From Pseudomonas sp. MTM4 (GTDB taxonomy: Bacteria; Pseudomonadota; Gammaproteobacteria; Pseudomonadales; Pseudomonadaceae): a stretch of 64,000 nt of DNA. The notes under the pieces were generated by a model. It made no database searches and was not told where the DNA came from. It worked only from the letters and a program-made list of their open reading frames with translations. A program made the position numbers and the translations under genes. Positions within the stretch are counted from its first letter, which is position 1. Each line of letters begins with the position of its first letter. This document shows positions 28,467 to 38,982 of this stretch, one piece after another. The stretch lies in contig NZ_CP048411.1 in assembly GCF_019355055.1 (NCBI RefSeq), forward strand, positions 1,550,001 to 1,614,000, written 5' to 3'.

Positions 28467-29684
28467 TCAGGGCGCTTCCGGTTGATCGATAGTCAGCTCA
28501 ATCGCATCTTCATTGTTCAACGTCAATGGCTCACTGCTGCCTTGCCATTCGCCCCGGGTCGCGTCTCCATCCCGGGAAACGCGAGCGAACAACCTGACCT
28601 GCTCGAAGTTGGACAAGCGAAGCTGCGGAGTCATTGCATCGGCGTCGGACAAACTGACGGTGGCCGGCAGATCGGCTACGGTCAGACGCTTCACCGCCAA
28701 CGGCATCGGCGGGCCGGAAACCGCACGAGCAAAGACGAATACCGTATCAGTAGGCTTAACTTTGTCGACAAGTGCCGCGCCCAGCTGCACATCGACTGTC
28801 AGGGCTGCACTGCTAGCTGCAACCGGCTCGCCAGCAGATTTCGACCCACTGCCAGAAGCCGTTTCGCCCAGTTGCTCCCTCGCTCGGGCGATGCCGCCCT
28901 GGATGGCCTCACGCGAAGGGTCTTCGGCAGGCAAGGTCGCCACCAGTCGTTCCCAGAAGCCTATTGCTTCATCGAACCGCTCGTTTTCATAAGCGGCGAT
29001 GCCGAGCAGGCCAAGGCTGGTGACCTCATGGGGGTCTGCCTGCAGGGCTTCATCGGTGAGTCGCTGCATGCGCGGCGTCCAACTCCGACCTTCGGCAAAA
29101 TAAAGCGCCTGCGCCCACTGTCCCAGCAGTTCAGGCTGGCGCCCGGCCAGATTGACGACCTGCTCATAAGCCGCCGCTGCATCGGCCGGACGCTCCTGGC
29201 TCATGTAGGTTCTGGCCAGGAAATACCATGCCTCGGAAGACTCGGGCTGTGCCTTGACCGCGCGTTCCAGCCTCGCGGTCATCTCTTCGATGCTTCCAGG
29301 CTGCACCGCGAACTCCCGCGTCAGTTGCAGCTTGTCGCTCGCACCCCAATGCATATACAGACCATAGCCGAACAAGGGCACCAGGATCGCCACAATCAGC
29401 GGAACGGCCCGGCCCAGGTTGCTGCTGCGATGTGCGTCACTACCCTCGGTGTCGTCGAGTAGCTCCCGCGCCGCATCGGCGCGGCCCATCTCGTACTGCT
29501 CCAACGTAAGGGTTCCGGCTGCTTGCTGTGCAGTCAGCTCACCGAGCCGCTCCTGGTAAAGCGCGACGTTTAGCGCAGTTCGGTCCTCTTCTGCCTGTAA
29601 GCGACGCCCCCGCAACACCGGAAGCAGCAGGAACGCCAGGGCGGCCAGCAATAGCAGGCCCGCGCCTATCCAGAAATCGATCAT
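28467..29684 (-). CDS. ccmI: Cytochrome c maturation protein CcmI (CycH)
   Basis: The product has 405 residues. Two membrane helices at the N-terminal end (residues 5-25 and about 94-112) enclose a cytoplasmic loop with a leucine-zipper-like stretch, and a large periplasmic part carries TPR repeats ([27 protein letters not shown] and the following units). It holds apocytochrome c and hands it to CcmF/CcmH for haem ligation. Its ATG overlaps the ccmH stop by four bases. Confidence 0.95.
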   Translation of the reverse strand: MIDFWIGAGLLLLAALAFLLLPVLRGRRLQAEEDRTALNVALYQERLGELTAQQAAGTLTLEQYEMGRADAARELLDDTEGSDAHRSSNLGRAVPLIVAILVPLFGYGLYMHWGASDKLQLTREFAVQPGSIEEMTARLERAVKAQPESSEAWYFLARTYMSQERPADAAAAYEQVVNLAGRQPELLGQWAQALYFAEGRSWTPRMQRLTDEALQADPHEVTSLGLLGIAAYENERFDEAIGFWERLVATLPAEDPSREAIQGGIARAREQLGETASGSGSKSAGEPVAASSAALTVDVQLGAALVDKVKPTDTVFVFARAVSGPPMPLAVKRLTVADLPATVSLSDADAMTPQLRLSNFEQVRLFARVSRDGDATRGEWQGSSEPLTLNNEDAIELTIDQPEAP

Positions 29685-30154
29685 GGTTCTTTTTTATCCA
29701 GCAACGTGGCGAGGCGCGTGCGTTCGGCCTCGGAAAGTATGTTCGACGCCTGGCTGGCTGCGCCACGGCGGCGGCGTATCAGGATGATCGCCAGCACGGC
29801 GAACCCCAGCGCCAGCAAGGCGATCGGGCCGTACCAGAGCACGAGTGTCTTGGCATTGACAGGCGGCTTGTAGCGCACGAAGTCGCCATAACGAGCGACG
29901 AGGTAGTCGACGATCTGCTCGTTGCTTTGCCCTTCATCCAGCATGCGATAGATTTCGCGGCGCAGATCCATGGCAATGGGCGCGTTGGAGTCGGCGATGT
30001 TCTGGTTCTGGCACTTGGGGCAGCGCAGCTCCTCGACCAGCGTGCGGTATCGTTCCCGATCGGCCTCGCTCTTGAATTCGTATGTGTCGATTGCGCCATG
30101 GGCAGCGAGGCTGAGCAGAAGACCCAGCAGCGCGGTAGCGAAGAAACGGATCAT
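29681..30154 (-). CDS. ccmH: Cytochrome c-type biogenesis protein CcmH
   Basis: The product has 157 residues: a signal peptide, then the periplasmic thiol-redox motif LRCPKCQNQ (Cys45, Cys48), then a C-terminal membrane helix ([24 protein letters not shown]). This is the short CcmH (CcmL-type), with CcmI encoded separately. It reduces the CXXCH thiols of apocytochrome c for haem attachment. It overlaps both neighbours as ATGA junctions. Confidence 0.97.
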   Translation of the reverse strand: MIRFFATALLGLLLSLAAHGAIDTYEFKSEADRERYRTLVEELRCPKCQNQNIADSNAPIAMDLRREIYRMLDEGQSNEQIVDYLVARYGDFVRYKPPVNAKTLVLWYGPIALLALGFAVLAIILIRRRRGAASQASNILSEAERTRLATLLDKKEP

Positions 30155-30684
30155 TGCTCGTTCACCAGTGCCTGATAGAGCGGTCCGAGCCTTTCGGCCC
30201 AGACGCGCTCGTCGATGGCTCCGACGAACTTGTCGCGAATGATGCCCTGCTTGTCGACGACGAAGGTCTCCGGCGCGCCATAGACACCTAGGTCAAGGCC
30301 TAGACTGCCGTCGGGATCCTCGACATTGAAGCCGTACGGATTGCCGAACATCTGCAGCCAGTCGCGAGCCGCATCGCCGTTGTCCTTGTAGTTGATTCCG
30401 TAAACAAGGACACCCTGGGCTGCTAGCTTGTTGAGCATCTCGTGCTCGGCCTTGCAGGTCGGACACCAGGTTGCCCAGACGTTCACCAGCGACGGTTTGC
30501 CCTTGATGTCCTCTGCACTGACCAGCCGCTGCGGATCCTCGAGCGACGGCAGAGAAAACGACGGCATCGGTTTTCCGATCATCGTCGAGCCGATGTCCGT
30601 GGGGTCGAGGTACAACCCCTTGTAGAGGAATCCCGCCACCAGCAGGAAAATTACCAACGGCAGCAACATCAACAATCTTTTCAT
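30151..30684 (-). CDS. ccmG: Thiol:disulfide interchange protein CcmG (DsbE)
   Basis: The product has 177 residues, anchored by one N-terminal helix (residues 4-22), with a periplasmic thioredoxin fold. The active site is WCPTC (Cys74, Cys77), and the family GVYGAPETFVVDKQG loop contains the cis-proline. It keeps apocytochrome thiols reduced with electrons from DsbD. ATG 30682-30684 gives the standard start; an upstream extension overlaps ccmF. Confidence 0.97.
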   Translation of the reverse strand: MKRLLMLLPLVIFLLVAGFLYKGLYLDPTDIGSTMIGKPMPSFSLPSLEDPQRLVSAEDIKGKPSLVNVWATWCPTCKAEHEMLNKLAAQGVLVYGINYKDNGDAARDWLQMFGNPYGFNVEDPDGSLGLDLGVYGAPETFVVDKQGIIRDKFVGAIDERVWAERLGPLYQALVNEQ

Positions 30685-30685
30685 C

Positions 30686-32659
30686 TCAGGCTCCTTGCTG
30701 GGCCATACCGAGCGCCTCACGGACACGGGTTCTGACTTTCACTCGGTAACGCTTGTCACTGACCGAAAGCACACCGCCCAAAGACATCATCAACGCACCC
30801 AGCCAGATCCAGCGAACGAACGGCTTGATGTGTACCCGCACAGCCCAGGCACCGTTTTCCAGCGGCTCGCCGAGCGCCACGTAGAGATCACGGGTGAAAC
30901 CGGCATCGATGCCGGCCTCGGTCATCGGCATCTGCTGCACGGTGTAGAGGCGCTTCTCGGGGTGCAGGGTCGCGATCTGCTTGTCGCCATCGAAGACGCG
31001 GATGGTGCCCTTGTCGGACGTGTAGTTGGGCCCTTCGAAATGCGTGGCACCTTCGAAGACAAAGCTGTAACCGCCCAACTCCAGTGATTCGCCGGGCGCG
31101 AGGCGCAGGTCACGCTCGTCGCTCTGCTGGCTCGTCAGCACCACACCGATGGCACAGACGGCCAGCCCGAAATGCGCCAACTGCATGCCCCAATAGCTCG
31201 GCGCCAGGCTGCGCACGCCCTTCAGCAGACCTTTATGACGGGTCTTGTCGAGAAGGTCGCGTACCCCGGCGGTAACCACCCAGGCGGCCAGCAGACAGAC
31301 CGCGAGCACCGCCCAGTGGAAGTCGCCGAACAGCATCGAGCCCAGGCCGCCAAGCACGGCGCTGGTAATCAGTACCGGCGTCAGCATGCTCATCAGCCAC
31401 TTCACTGGCGTGTCCTTCCAGCGCACCAGCACACCCACGCCAAGGGCAAGCATCAACGCGCCGACCAGCGGCAGGAACATCGCATTGAAATACGGCGGCC
31501 CGACCGAGAGCTTGGTGTCAGACAGCGCGTCGAGCAGTAACGGATACAGCGTTCCCAGCAGAATCATCGCCGTGGCGACCACCAGCAGCAGGTTGTTGAC
31601 CAGCAGCAGCGTCTCACGCGACCACAAGCCGAAACCCACCTGGCTCTTCACGACCGGCGCACGCAGGGCGAACAGGGTCAGCGAGCCGCCTACCACCAAC
31701 AGCAGAAACGCCAGAATGAAGACTCCCCGCTCCGGATCGGTGGCGAAAGCATGAACCGAAGTCAGGACACCGGAGCGGACCAGGAAGGTACCCAGCAGGC
31801 TGAGCGAGAAGGCCGCGATCGCGAGCAGGACCGTCCAGCTCTTGAACACGCCGCGCTTTTCCGTCACTGCCAGCGAGTGGATCAGCGCGGTGCCCACCAG
31901 CCAGGGCATGAAGGATGCGTTTTCCACCGGGTCCCAGAACCACCAGCCGCCCCAGCCCAGCTCGTAATAGGCCCACCAGGAACCCAAGGCGATACCTGTG
32001 CCCAAAAAGGCCCATGCAATCAATGTCCAGGGACGCGACCAGCGCGCCCAGGCCGCATCGAGGCGGCCACCCAGCAGCGCGGCAATGGCGAACGCAAAGG
32101 CCACCGAGAAACCGACATAGCCCATGTAGAGCATCGGTGGATGCACCACCAGACCGAAGTCCTGCAGCAACGGATTGAGATCGCGGCCGTCCATCGGCGC
32201 TTGTGGCAGCAGACGCTCGAACGGGTTGGACGTGACGATCAGGAACAGCAGGAAGCCGATACTGATCAACCCCATCACGCCCAGCACCCGGGCGAGCATG
32301 TCCTCCGGTAGTTGCCGCGAAAAGATCGACACGGCAAAGGTCCAGCCCGACAGGATGAAGGCCCATAGCAGCAGCGAGCCCTCATGCGCGCCCCAAACGG
32401 CGCTGAACTTGTAGTACCAGGGCAAGGCGCTGTTGGAGTTCTGCGCGACATAAGCGACGGAGAAGTCATCCACCATGAAGGCGTAGGTGAGACAGGCAAA
32501 GGAAAATGCCAGAAAACTGAATTGCCCCCAGGCCGCCGGTTGTGCCAGTCCCATCCACTGGCGGTCGCCCCGCCAGGCGCCGATCAGCGGAAGCGTGCCC
32601 TGCACGACGGCCAGGCACAGCGCCAGGATCATTGCCAGATGGCCGAGCTCAGGGATCAT
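30686..32659 (-). CDS. ccmF: Haem lyase subunit CcmF
   Basis: The product has 657 residues with about 15 membrane helices. The tryptophan-rich haem-handling motif [20 protein letters not shown] is present, with conserved periplasmic histidines around [11 protein letters not shown] and [14 protein letters not shown]. It joins haem from holo-CcmE to the CXXCH motif of apocytochrome c. It overlaps ccmE by four bases and is one base from ccmG. Confidence 0.98.
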   Translation of the reverse strand: MIPELGHLAMILALCLAVVQGTLPLIGAWRGDRQWMGLAQPAAWGQFSFLAFSFACLTYAFMVDDFSVAYVAQNSNSALPWYYKFSAVWGAHEGSLLLWAFILSGWTFAVSIFSRQLPEDMLARVLGVMGLISIGFLLFLIVTSNPFERLLPQAPMDGRDLNPLLQDFGLVVHPPMLYMGYVGFSVAFAFAIAALLGGRLDAAWARWSRPWTLIAWAFLGTGIALGSWWAYYELGWGGWWFWDPVENASFMPWLVGTALIHSLAVTEKRGVFKSWTVLLAIAAFSLSLLGTFLVRSGVLTSVHAFATDPERGVFILAFLLLVVGGSLTLFALRAPVVKSQVGFGLWSRETLLLVNNLLLVVATAMILLGTLYPLLLDALSDTKLSVGPPYFNAMFLPLVGALMLALGVGVLVRWKDTPVKWLMSMLTPVLITSAVLGGLGSMLFGDFHWAVLAVCLLAAWVVTAGVRDLLDKTRHKGLLKGVRSLAPSYWGMQLAHFGLAVCAIGVVLTSQQSDERDLRLAPGESLELGGYSFVFEGATHFEGPNYTSDKGTIRVFDGDKQIATLHPEKRLYTVQQMPMTEAGIDAGFTRDLYVALGEPLENGAWAVRVHIKPFVRWIWLGALMMSLGGVLSVSDKRYRVKVRTRVREALGMAQQGA

Positions 32660-33123
32660 TTCGCATACTCCTGCTTGTCGCCTTCGTAATGCTTCATCAT
32701 GCCGCTCTTCTCCAGCGCCTGGCTGACTTCCGGCGGCATGTAGTTTTCGTCGTGCTTGGCCAGTACCTCGTCGGCGATCAGAACGCCATCGGCATTGACC
32801 CGCCCAAGGGCGACGATGCCTTGCCCTTCACGGAACAGATCGGGAAGGATGCCTTGGTACTGGATGGTGACCGTTTCGTTGTTATCAGTAACGCGGAAGG
32901 AGACGGTGAGCGAATCACTGCTACGTGTCACCGAGCCGGCTTCGACCAGGCCGCCGGCACGAATCCGCGTGCCTTCCGGGGCTTCGCCCGCGGCGATCTG
33001 CGTTGGCGTATAGAAGAGGTTGATGTTCTCTTGCAGAGCGGTCAGCGCCAGCGCCACCGCAATGCCCACACCGGCCAGAATGGCCAGCACGATGAACAGA
33101 CGCTTTTTGCGCACCGGATTCAC
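32656..33123 (-). CDS. ccmE: Haem chaperone CcmE
   Basis: The product has 155 residues: a short cytoplasmic part, one membrane helix (residues 8-28) and a periplasmic OB-fold. The covalent haem ligand is His124 in [12 protein letters not shown], with Tyr128 as axial ligand. Translation starts at GTG 33121-33123, which overlaps the ccmD stop as GTGA. It receives haem from CcmC and carries it to CcmF. Confidence 0.97.
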   Translation of the reverse strand: MNPVRKKRLFIVLAILAGVGIAVALALTALQENINLFYTPTQIAAGEAPEGTRIRAGGLVEAGSVTRSSDSLTVSFRVTDNNETVTIQYQGILPDLFREGQGIVALGRVNADGVLIADEVLAKHDENYMPPEVSQALEKSGMMKHYEGDKQEYAK

Positions 33124-33296
33124 TTCATTTCCTCCCGGCGCAAACGGCGCGCCTCGTCTTGCAGATAACGTCGGCGCGCCATCATTGGCAGCGCCACGTT
33201 CAGGATCAGGACAGCCAGGCTGATGCCGTACGACGTCCAGACATACAGGCCATGATTCCCCATGGCGATGAATTCGGAAAAAGACGAAAAGTTCAT
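33120..33296 (-). CDS. ccmD: Haem exporter protein CcmD
   Basis: A small 58-residue protein beginning [20 protein letters not shown], with one membrane helix ([16 protein letters not shown]) and a basic, charged tail ([18 protein letters not shown]). This is the pattern of CcmD, which stabilises the CcmABC complex and releases holo-CcmE. Position between ccmC and ccmE, with four-base overlaps on both sides (ATGA and GTGA), makes the call firm in spite of its size. Confidence 0.95.
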   Translation of the reverse strand: MNFSSFSEFIAMGNHGLYVWTSYGISLAVLILNVALPMMARRRYLQDEARRLRREEMK

Positions 33297-34045
33297 GGCT
33301 TGCCCACCAGCGCGTTCACTTCAGCCTTGACCCAGCTGCTTCGCGACTCGCGGCGCAGCACCTCCAGGCGCATGCGCATCAACAGCACCAGCGTGAAGAA
33401 GCAGTAGAAGCCCAACACCATGACCAGCAGCGGCAGCCACATTTCCATTGGCATGGCTGGCTTCTCCGTCACGGTGAAGGTCGCTGGCTGATGCAGGGTG
33501 TTCCACCACTCCACCGAGTATTTGATGATCGGGATATTGACCACCCCGACGATGGCGAGCACCGCACAGGCCTTTGCCGCGCTGTCGCGGTTGGTGATCG
33601 CCTGGCCGAGCGCAATGATGCCGAAGTACAGGAACAGCAGAATCAGCATCGATGTCAGCCGTGCGTCCCATACCCACCAGGCACCCCAGGTCGGCTTGCC
33701 CCATACCGCACCGGTGAGCAGCGCGATGAACGTCATCCAGGCACCGATGGGCGCGGCCTGCTGCAAGGCGACGTCGGTCAGCTTCATCTTCCACACCAGC
33801 CCGACGACACCGGCTATCGCCATCATCACGTAGATCGATTGGGCCAGGAATGCAGCCGGCACGTGGATATAGATGATCCGAAAGCTATTGCCCTGCTGGT
33901 AGTCCTGCGGCGCGAACGCCAGGCCCCAGACTACTCCTACGCAGATCAGAATCAGCGACGCCCAGGCCAGCCACGGCATCCAGCGGCTACTGATCTCGTA
34001 GAACCATTTGGGCGAACCCAGCTTGTGGAACCATGTCCAGTTCAT
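33293..34045 (-). CDS. ccmC: Haem export/delivery protein CcmC
   Basis: The product has 250 residues with six membrane helices and the periplasmic WWD motif [14 protein letters not shown] flanked by conserved histidines ([10 protein letters not shown]). It loads haem onto CcmE. The start at ATG 34043-34045 ([14 protein letters not shown]) is the family start; a frame extension to 34105 has no support. A 148-bp gap separates it from ccmB, the only sizeable gap in this operon. Confidence 0.97.
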   Translation of the reverse strand: MNWTWFHKLGSPKWFYEISSRWMPWLAWASLILICVGVVWGLAFAPQDYQQGNSFRIIYIHVPAAFLAQSIYVMMAIAGVVGLVWKMKLTDVALQQAAPIGAWMTFIALLTGAVWGKPTWGAWWVWDARLTSMLILLFLYFGIIALGQAITNRDSAAKACAVLAIVGVVNIPIIKYSVEWWNTLHQPATFTVTEKPAMPMEMWLPLLVMVLGFYCFFTLVLLMRMRLEVLRRESRSSWVKAEVNALVGKP

Positions 34046-34193
34046 AGAACCCGCCTCACTTCCACGGCGCCTGCCGATGCTGCCTCGAAAGAGGCCAGCA
34101 CCCACTTGTTCGCAATCAGTAAATTCATCGAAGCCGCTCGTCTCGCCCCGGCAATTCGCGTTTCAGTACTGGAAAAATACATCATGCAACCCG

Positions 34194-34865
34194 TCATTCA
34201 CCGACGCTGATCTTCAGGCCAGCGGCTATTGCAAAGGGAGTCAGCGTGACTGCCAGTGCAGTCAGGCTGGAAAGCCATAATAGGTGACCGAGCGCAGGCA
34301 GTCCCTGCAACGCCGCCTGCAGAGCCCCGCTGCCCAGAATCAGCACGGGGATATAGAGCGGAAGAATGAGTAGCGCCAACAACAAGCCCCCACGCTTGAG
34401 TCCGACAGTCAATGCCGCCCCGACTGCGCCCAACAGGCTGAGCACCGGTGTGCCTAACAGAAGCGAGACCAGCAGCACCGGAAGCGCGCTGGCTGGCATG
34501 CCCAACATGAGTCCCAATAACGGCGCCAGCAGAACCAGAGCCAGCCCGGAAAACAGCCAGTGTGCCAGCACCTTGGCGAGCACAAGAAGAGCCAGTGGGT
34601 GCGGCGAAACGACCCACTGTTCGAGCGAGCCGTCTTCGAAATCGCTGCGAAACAGGCCGTCCAGCGAGAGAAGCACGGCCAATAGAGCCGCCACCCAGAT
34701 CAGACCGGGCGAGATCGTTTGCAGCAATTGCGACTCGGGGCCGACCGCCAAGGGAAACAAGGCGATGACGATCGCAAAGAACACCAGCGGATTGGCCAGC
34801 TCAGCCGGTCGACGGAACAACAATCGGGATTCGCGAGCCAACAGCAGCGTGAACACGTTACTCAT
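34194..34865 (-). CDS. ccmB: Haem ABC exporter permease CcmB
   Basis: The product has 223 residues with six membrane segments and the family block [19 protein letters not shown] near residue 75. Together with CcmA and CcmC it forms the complex that frees holo-CcmE for haem transfer. Its ATG overlaps the ccmA stop (ATGA). Confidence 0.97.
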   Translation of the reverse strand: MSNVFTLLLARESRLLFRRPAELANPLVFFAIVIALFPLAVGPESQLLQTISPGLIWVAALLAVLLSLDGLFRSDFEDGSLEQWVVSPHPLALLVLAKVLAHWLFSGLALVLLAPLLGLMLGMPASALPVLLVSLLLGTPVLSLLGAVGAALTVGLKRGGLLLALLILPLYIPVLILGSGALQAALQGLPALGHLLWLSSLTALAVTLTPFAIAAGLKISVGE

Positions 34866-35497
34866 GCGGCCCGCTGCCCTAGATCGATTTCCCTGAAGCT
34901 CGCCGGTTTTTCGACGAGCGAATGATGGGTGGTCAGCACGACCATGCCACCCTGCTCACAGTGGATCGCCAGATGCTTCTCGAGTTGCGCCACGCCATGC
35001 TTGTCGAGCGCAGTGAAGGGTTCATCGAGTATCCATAACGGCGGCGGCGACAGATACAGCCGGGCCAGACCGACGCGGCGCTGCTGGCCAGCGGAAAGCG
35101 TATGACAGGGCACATCCTCGAAACCACGCAGTCCTACCGCCTCGAGCGCCTGCCAGATCGCATCGCGGCTCGCAGGCTGGTGCAGTGCGCATAACCAGGT
35201 CAGGTTTTCCTCCGCGCTGAGCAGCCCTTTGATACCCGCCGCGTGGCCGATCCATAACAGGTTGCGGGCCAGTTCGCCGCGCTGGCTTTCGAGGTCATGA
35301 CCGTTGAGCAGCACCTTCCCCGCGGTTGGCTGCATCAGCCCGGACAGCAGTCGCAGCAGACTGGTCTTGCCACTGCCGTTGGGGCCGGCGATCTGCAACA
35401 TTTCCCCTTTGGCGATCCGTAGGTCTAACCTCTCGAACAGCAGACGCCAGTCCCGCTCGCAGGAAAGCGCCACAGTTTCTAGAAAGGGACTGGACAC
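34862..35497 (-). CDS. ccmA: Haem ABC exporter ATP-binding protein CcmA
   Basis: The product has 211 residues, a complete ABC ATPase with Walker [11 protein letters not shown] (residues 38-47), signature [14 protein letters not shown] and Walker [16 protein letters not shown] hydrolysis drives release of holo-CcmE. It is the first gene of the ccm operon and is divergent from the fliK-like gene across 132 bp, which must hold both promoters. Confidence 0.97.
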   Translation of the reverse strand: MSSPFLETVALSCERDWRLLFERLDLRIAKGEMLQIAGPNGSGKTSLLRLLSGLMQPTAGKVLLNGHDLESQRGELARNLLWIGHAAGIKGLLSAEENLTWLCALHQPASRDAIWQALEAVGLRGFEDVPCHTLSAGQQRRVGLARLYLSPPPLWILDEPFTALDKHGVAQLEKHLAIHCEQGGMVVLTTHHSLVEKPASFREIDLGQRAA

Positions 35498-35629
35498 GCT
35501 AGGGCTACCCTCAAGATGGAAGAAGCCCGGCCGCTACAGCGAGATCAGGTCGGGCGGCCGGATTATACATGCCGAGCCCCGGCACCGAAGGCCACAAAGG
35601 CGAAAGGTTGTAAGAGCATTTAAGTAAAA

Positions 35630-37153
35630 ATGACCGAGATCAAAAGTACCCCGGCGATCCCCGCCTCCGGCCCGTCTCGCCCGACGGCATCGCCGGCCGA
35701 GATGGCGTTGAAACTGCTGCAACCGATGCAAGGATTGCTCGTCGCCGGGGAAAGTGCCGAGGCCGAGGTTGTCCGCATAAAGGAAGCGCTGCAGAGCTTT
35801 CAGCTGACGCTGCGCTTGACCTTGGAGAACGGCCGGCAAGCAACCGTCGAAACCAGCAGCGCCAGATCCGCCGCGCCTGGAGCGGCCATGCTCGTTACGG
35901 CGCTATCCGACACCCGCCTGATTGCCGCGCTGCAACCCGGCAACCGCCAGCCGCAAAGCAGCATCGACCTCGACCTGCTTCCGCTGGGCACGGTCGTGCA
36001 GGGAAAGGTGACGGCCAGCCAGCAGATACAGCAGGACGGCAAAACCCTGTTCAAGGTCGTGATCAGCCTGCTCAACTCCCCTCTTGCCGGGCAGAAGCTG
36101 AACGTCGAATCGGCCATGCCGCTCGCGCCGGGTAGTCTAATAACAGCCCGAGTCCAGGGCGATCAGTCCCTGTCGTTCATGCCTCTGAGCGGTCGTCTCG
36201 ATCAGCTGGTGCTGGGCCAGCAGCTGGCTGCACAACATAGCCGCCAGGGTTCTATCGAAGGGCTGTTTGGCGCGCTCACGTCCAGCTCCACATTGCCCGA
36301 TCAATTGCGCGGCGCGGCCGAACGTTTGCTCGGTCTGGTTCCGGACATGCAACAGCTCGGCGATGCAAAAACGTTGGCACAGGCATTGGCGCGCAGCGGG
36401 GCGTTTCTCGAATCAAGCCTGTTGAGTGGACAGGCGGACGACCTGCCAAACGACATGAAAGCAGCCCTGCTCCGCCTGATTGCCCAGTTGCCCGGATTAC
36501 CGGGCGGCACCCCGCAGACCGCTATGCAGGCCGGCGGGGCTTTCGGGCAGGCGCTACCGGCTTTTGCTCGCAATGCACTGGGCGCGCTTGGACAACCCAA
36601 CGCACGCCACCAAGCGCAGAGCTTTCCACTGCCGAACCGGTTGGCGCCAAATGCCGACGACGAGGCTGACCTGGAGTTGCTGCTGAAACTTGCCGCGGCC
36701 GCGGTATCGCGACTACAGACGCATCAGTTGTCCAGCCTGGCCCAGACCCAGACCAACCCGGACGGCACTCAGGTCACGACATGGCAGATCGAAATTCCAA
36801 TGCGCGATCAGCGCGACATCGTCCCGCTGCAGGTGAAGTTCCAGCGTGAAGACGAACCCGCGCAAAACCGCAAGGAGAAACCGGAAACCCTCTGGAAAGT
36901 CGAATTGGCCTTCGATGTGGCGCCCCTGGGCCTGATACAGGTGCAGGCGCAGCTGCTGCAGGGCAGCCTGTCGAGTCAGATATGGGCCGAACGCAGCGGT
37001 ACCGCTGCGCTGATCTCGGCGGAGCTGGATCACCTGCGGCAGCGTCTCGTCACCGCCGGGCTGTCCGTCAGTGAGCTGGCCTGCCGCCAGGGAACGCCAC
37101 CGCAAGGCCCGCGAACCACTCTCGATCAACGCTTCGTGGATGAAACCGCATGA
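35630..37153 (+). CDS. Second FliK-type hook-length-control domain protein
   Basis: The product has 507 residues. The N-terminal two thirds are Ala/Gln/Leu-rich and low in Cys, and the C-terminal part (about 380-490) carries a FliK C-terminal-like fold: VTTWQIEIPMRDQRDIVPLQVKF, then LWKVELAFDVAPLGLIQVQAQL and the closing helix ISAELDHLRQRLVTAGLSVSEL. This is distinct from the fliK gene at 59306-60544. It overlaps the next gene (FlhB C-domain) by four bases, so a FliK-like ruler and a partner for export switching are made together. Its role beside the main FliK/FlhB is unknown. Confidence 0.8.
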   Translation: MTEIKSTPAIPASGPSRPTASPAEMALKLLQPMQGLLVAGESAEAEVVRIKEALQSFQLTLRLTLENGRQATVETSSARSAAPGAAMLVTALSDTRLIAALQPGNRQPQSSIDLDLLPLGTVVQGKVTASQQIQQDGKTLFKVVISLLNSPLAGQKLNVESAMPLAPGSLITARVQGDQSLSFMPLSGRLDQLVLGQQLAAQHSRQGSIEGLFGALTSSSTLPDQLRGAAERLLGLVPDMQQLGDAKTLAQALARSGAFLESSLLSGQADDLPNDMKAALLRLIAQLPGLPGGTPQTAMQAGGAFGQALPAFARNALGALGQPNARHQAQSFPLPNRLAPNADDEADLELLLKLAAAAVSRLQTHQLSSLAQTQTNPDGTQVTTWQIEIPMRDQRDIVPLQVKFQREDEPAQNRKEKPETLWKVELAFDVAPLGLIQVQAQLLQGSLSSQIWAERSGTAALISAELDHLRQRLVTAGLSVSELACRQGTPPQGPRTTLDQRFVDETA

Positions 37154-37473
37154 CAGCCCACACACCACGACAGGCCATCGCGCTCACCTACGACGGCGCC
37201 AACACGCCCACACTTTCGGCCAAAGGCGACGATGAACTAGCCGAAGCGATACTGGCGATCGCCCGTGAGCATGAAGTACCAATCTATGAAAATGCCGAGC
37301 TGGTGAAACTGCTGGCGCGTCTGGAACTGGGCGATGCCATACCTGAGGCGCTTTATCGCACCATCGCCGAAATCATCGCGTTCGCCTGGTATCTGAAGGG
37401 CAAATGCCCGCCCGGCTTTTCCGAGCAACGGCATTCACCGGACGTTCCGCTACTCAATGGGCCTGAGCGTTGA
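37150..37473 (+). CDS. fhlB: FhlB: stand-alone FlhB cytoplasmic-domain homologue
   Basis: The product has 107 residues matching the globular cytoplasmic domain of FlhB/YscU: AIALTYDGANTPTLSAKGDDELAEAILAIAREHEVPIYENAELVKLLARLELGDAIPEALYRTIAEIIAFAW. It begins after the point at which FlhB cleaves itself and has no NPTH motif and no membrane segments. FhlB/FlhX-type proteins can partly replace the cleaved C-terminal domain of FlhB in some bacteria. The start overlaps the fliK-like stop. The last 20 bases overlap the convergent rhodanese gene. Confidence 0.85.
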   Translation: MTAHTPRQAIALTYDGANTPTLSAKGDDELAEAILAIAREHEVPIYENAELVKLLARLELGDAIPEALYRTIAEIIAFAWYLKGKCPPGFSEQRHSPDVPLLNGPER

Positions 37474-37894
37474 GCGTCGTGATGCCGCTGAAGCCATTCT
37501 TCTCCTGCGGGAAGTCTGCCAGCACCCAGGCGAAATAGCCTTCTCGGAAATAGAACACCTGCTCGTAACCCCAAGCGACCGCGAGGCGAACCGCCTCGGC
37601 GCTGGCCGGACAGACTTCGCTGTCGCAATAGACCACCAGCGGCACGGTTCTAGGCCAATCGGTATGCGCCAGCCCGAGAAATTCGCGAGCCAGATCCATA
37701 TGCACCGCGCCTTCGACATGTCCCCAGCCCCATTCACGGCTCGGACGCACATCGATAAACACGGCCCCCAGATCATGCAGCTGCCTGGCCTGGAACACAT
37801 TGACGGTCATCGCCCCTTCTACCGCTACCGGCGCTTCCGCCGCCCATAGCGACATCGGTGCGACCAGCAGACACAGCATCAGAATGCGCAGCAT
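37454..37894 (-). CDS. Exported rhodanese-domain protein
   Basis: The product has 146 residues. A cleavable signal peptide MLRILMLCLLVAPMSLWAAE is followed by one rhodanese domain (VFIDVRPSREWGWGHVEGAVHMD) with a loop VVYCDSEVCPASAEAVRLA whose cysteine at the usual position could carry sulfur. It should be periplasmic; the substrate is unknown. ATG 37892-37894 follows GAGGAGGAT. It lies at the end of the flagellar block, 141 bp past the DUF2802 gene. Confidence 0.88.
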   Translation of the reverse strand: MLRILMLCLLVAPMSLWAAEAPVAVEGAMTVNVFQARQLHDLGAVFIDVRPSREWGWGHVEGAVHMDLAREFLGLAHTDWPRTVPLVVYCDSEVCPASAEAVRLAVAWGYEQVFYFREGYFAWVLADFPQEKNGFSGITTLNAQAH

Positions 37895-38035
37895 CACATC
37901 CTCCTCGCTTTTCTGGGCATGGGTCTGCAACGAACAATGGCAGAACCCTGTCCTAATTTGGAGGAAGCAATAGTCATATCGTTCACTGCTGCGGACATTC
38001 GTCACGCAACCGCAACAACGAAAGGAAGGGCGGAG

Positions 38036-38449
38036 CTAGCTCGGTTTGCGTCGCGCCTGATACAGCTTGCGCATCAGTTCGGCTTCCGACTGGGACAGCC
38101 CGCAGGACTGCGTCAGATCATCATCGCTGGCACCCATGCCAATCAGCTTGGCAGCCTGGGAAAAGGTGAAGTTGTTCGGATCGCGCTGCTCAAGCTGAGT
38201 GAGCCTTTCAGGCAGTGGCGCAACGACCCGTGACAGTTCGTGCAGATTCTTGCCCATGCGCACGCTGCCATCGAGGTAAGTATCCAGACGTGCGGCAAGT
38301 TCCTTGATGCGCTTGTCGCGAGCGGCGTCTTCACGCACTTGCAACTGGGCTTGCTGCCGCTGGCGACGGAACAGCCAGATGCAGAAGCCCAGCAGTGCCA
38401 GGCAGCACAGGGCAAGCACGACGACTGCCGCGACCAGCGACGCCATCAT
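38036..38449 (-). CDS. DUF2802 membrane protein
   Basis: The product has 137 residues: one N-terminal membrane helix, then a charged coiled-coil segment (QVREDAARDKRIKELAARL), then a small C-terminal helical domain (QAAKLIGMGASDDDLTQSCGLSQSEAELMRKLYQ) that resembles a helix-turn-helix-like fold. This protein regularly follows cheW at the end of Pseudomonas chemotaxis clusters; its role is not established. It is three bases after cheW. Confidence 0.85.
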   Translation of the reverse strand: MMASLVAAVVVLALCCLALLGFCIWLFRRQRQQAQLQVREDAARDKRIKELAARLDTYLDGSVRMGKNLHELSRVVAPLPERLTQLEQRDPNNFTFSQAAKLIGMGASDDDLTQSCGLSQSEAELMRKLYQARRKPS

Positions 38450-38452
38450 CTG

Positions 38453-38932
38453 TCAGATGCTCTCAAGGTCCGCCCATTCTTCTTCGCTCATCATCTTGTC
38501 CAGCTCGACAAGAATCAGCAGCTCGTTGTTCTTGTTGCAGACCCCCTGAATGAACTTCGCCGACTCGTCGTTACCGACGTTGGGTGCGGTTTCGATCTCC
38601 GACTGGCGCAGGTAAACCACCTCGGCAACGCTGTCGACCAGAATGCCGACCACCTGGCGATCCGCCTCGATGATGACGATGCGGGTGTTGTCCGAAACAG
38701 GCGCCGTGTCGAGACCGAAGCGCTGACGCGTGTCGATCACCGTGACCACGTTGCCCCGCAGGTTGATGATGCCGAGCACATAGCTAGGCGCGCCCGGCAC
38801 CGGTGCGATCTCGGTGTAACGCAACACCTCTTGGACCTGCATGACGTTGATGCCATAGGTCTCGTTGTCCAGACGGAAGGTTACCCACTGCAGAACCGGA
38901 TCATCGGAACCCTGTGCGGAAGTCATCTTCAT
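38453..38932 (-). CDS. cheW: Chemotaxis adaptor CheW
   Basis: The product has 159 residues, a single CheW SH3-like double barrel with WVTFRLDNETYGINVMQVQEVL, IINLRGNVVTVIDTRQRFGL and IVIIEADRQVVGILVDSVAEV. It couples chemoreceptors to CheA. GAGGTGGGG precedes the ATG. A 28-bp remnant of the MITE-like element lies 50 bp upstream. Confidence 0.97.
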   Translation of the reverse strand: MKMTSAQGSDDPVLQWVTFRLDNETYGINVMQVQEVLRYTEIAPVPGAPSYVLGIINLRGNVVTVIDTRQRFGLDTAPVSDNTRIVIIEADRQVVGILVDSVAEVVYLRQSEIETAPNVGNDESAKFIQGVCNKNNELLILVELDKMMSEEEWADLESI

Positions 38933-38982
38933 AGCCCCACCTCTTCATATGCCGCTGTGGCGGTCGATTCTATCGGTTATTC

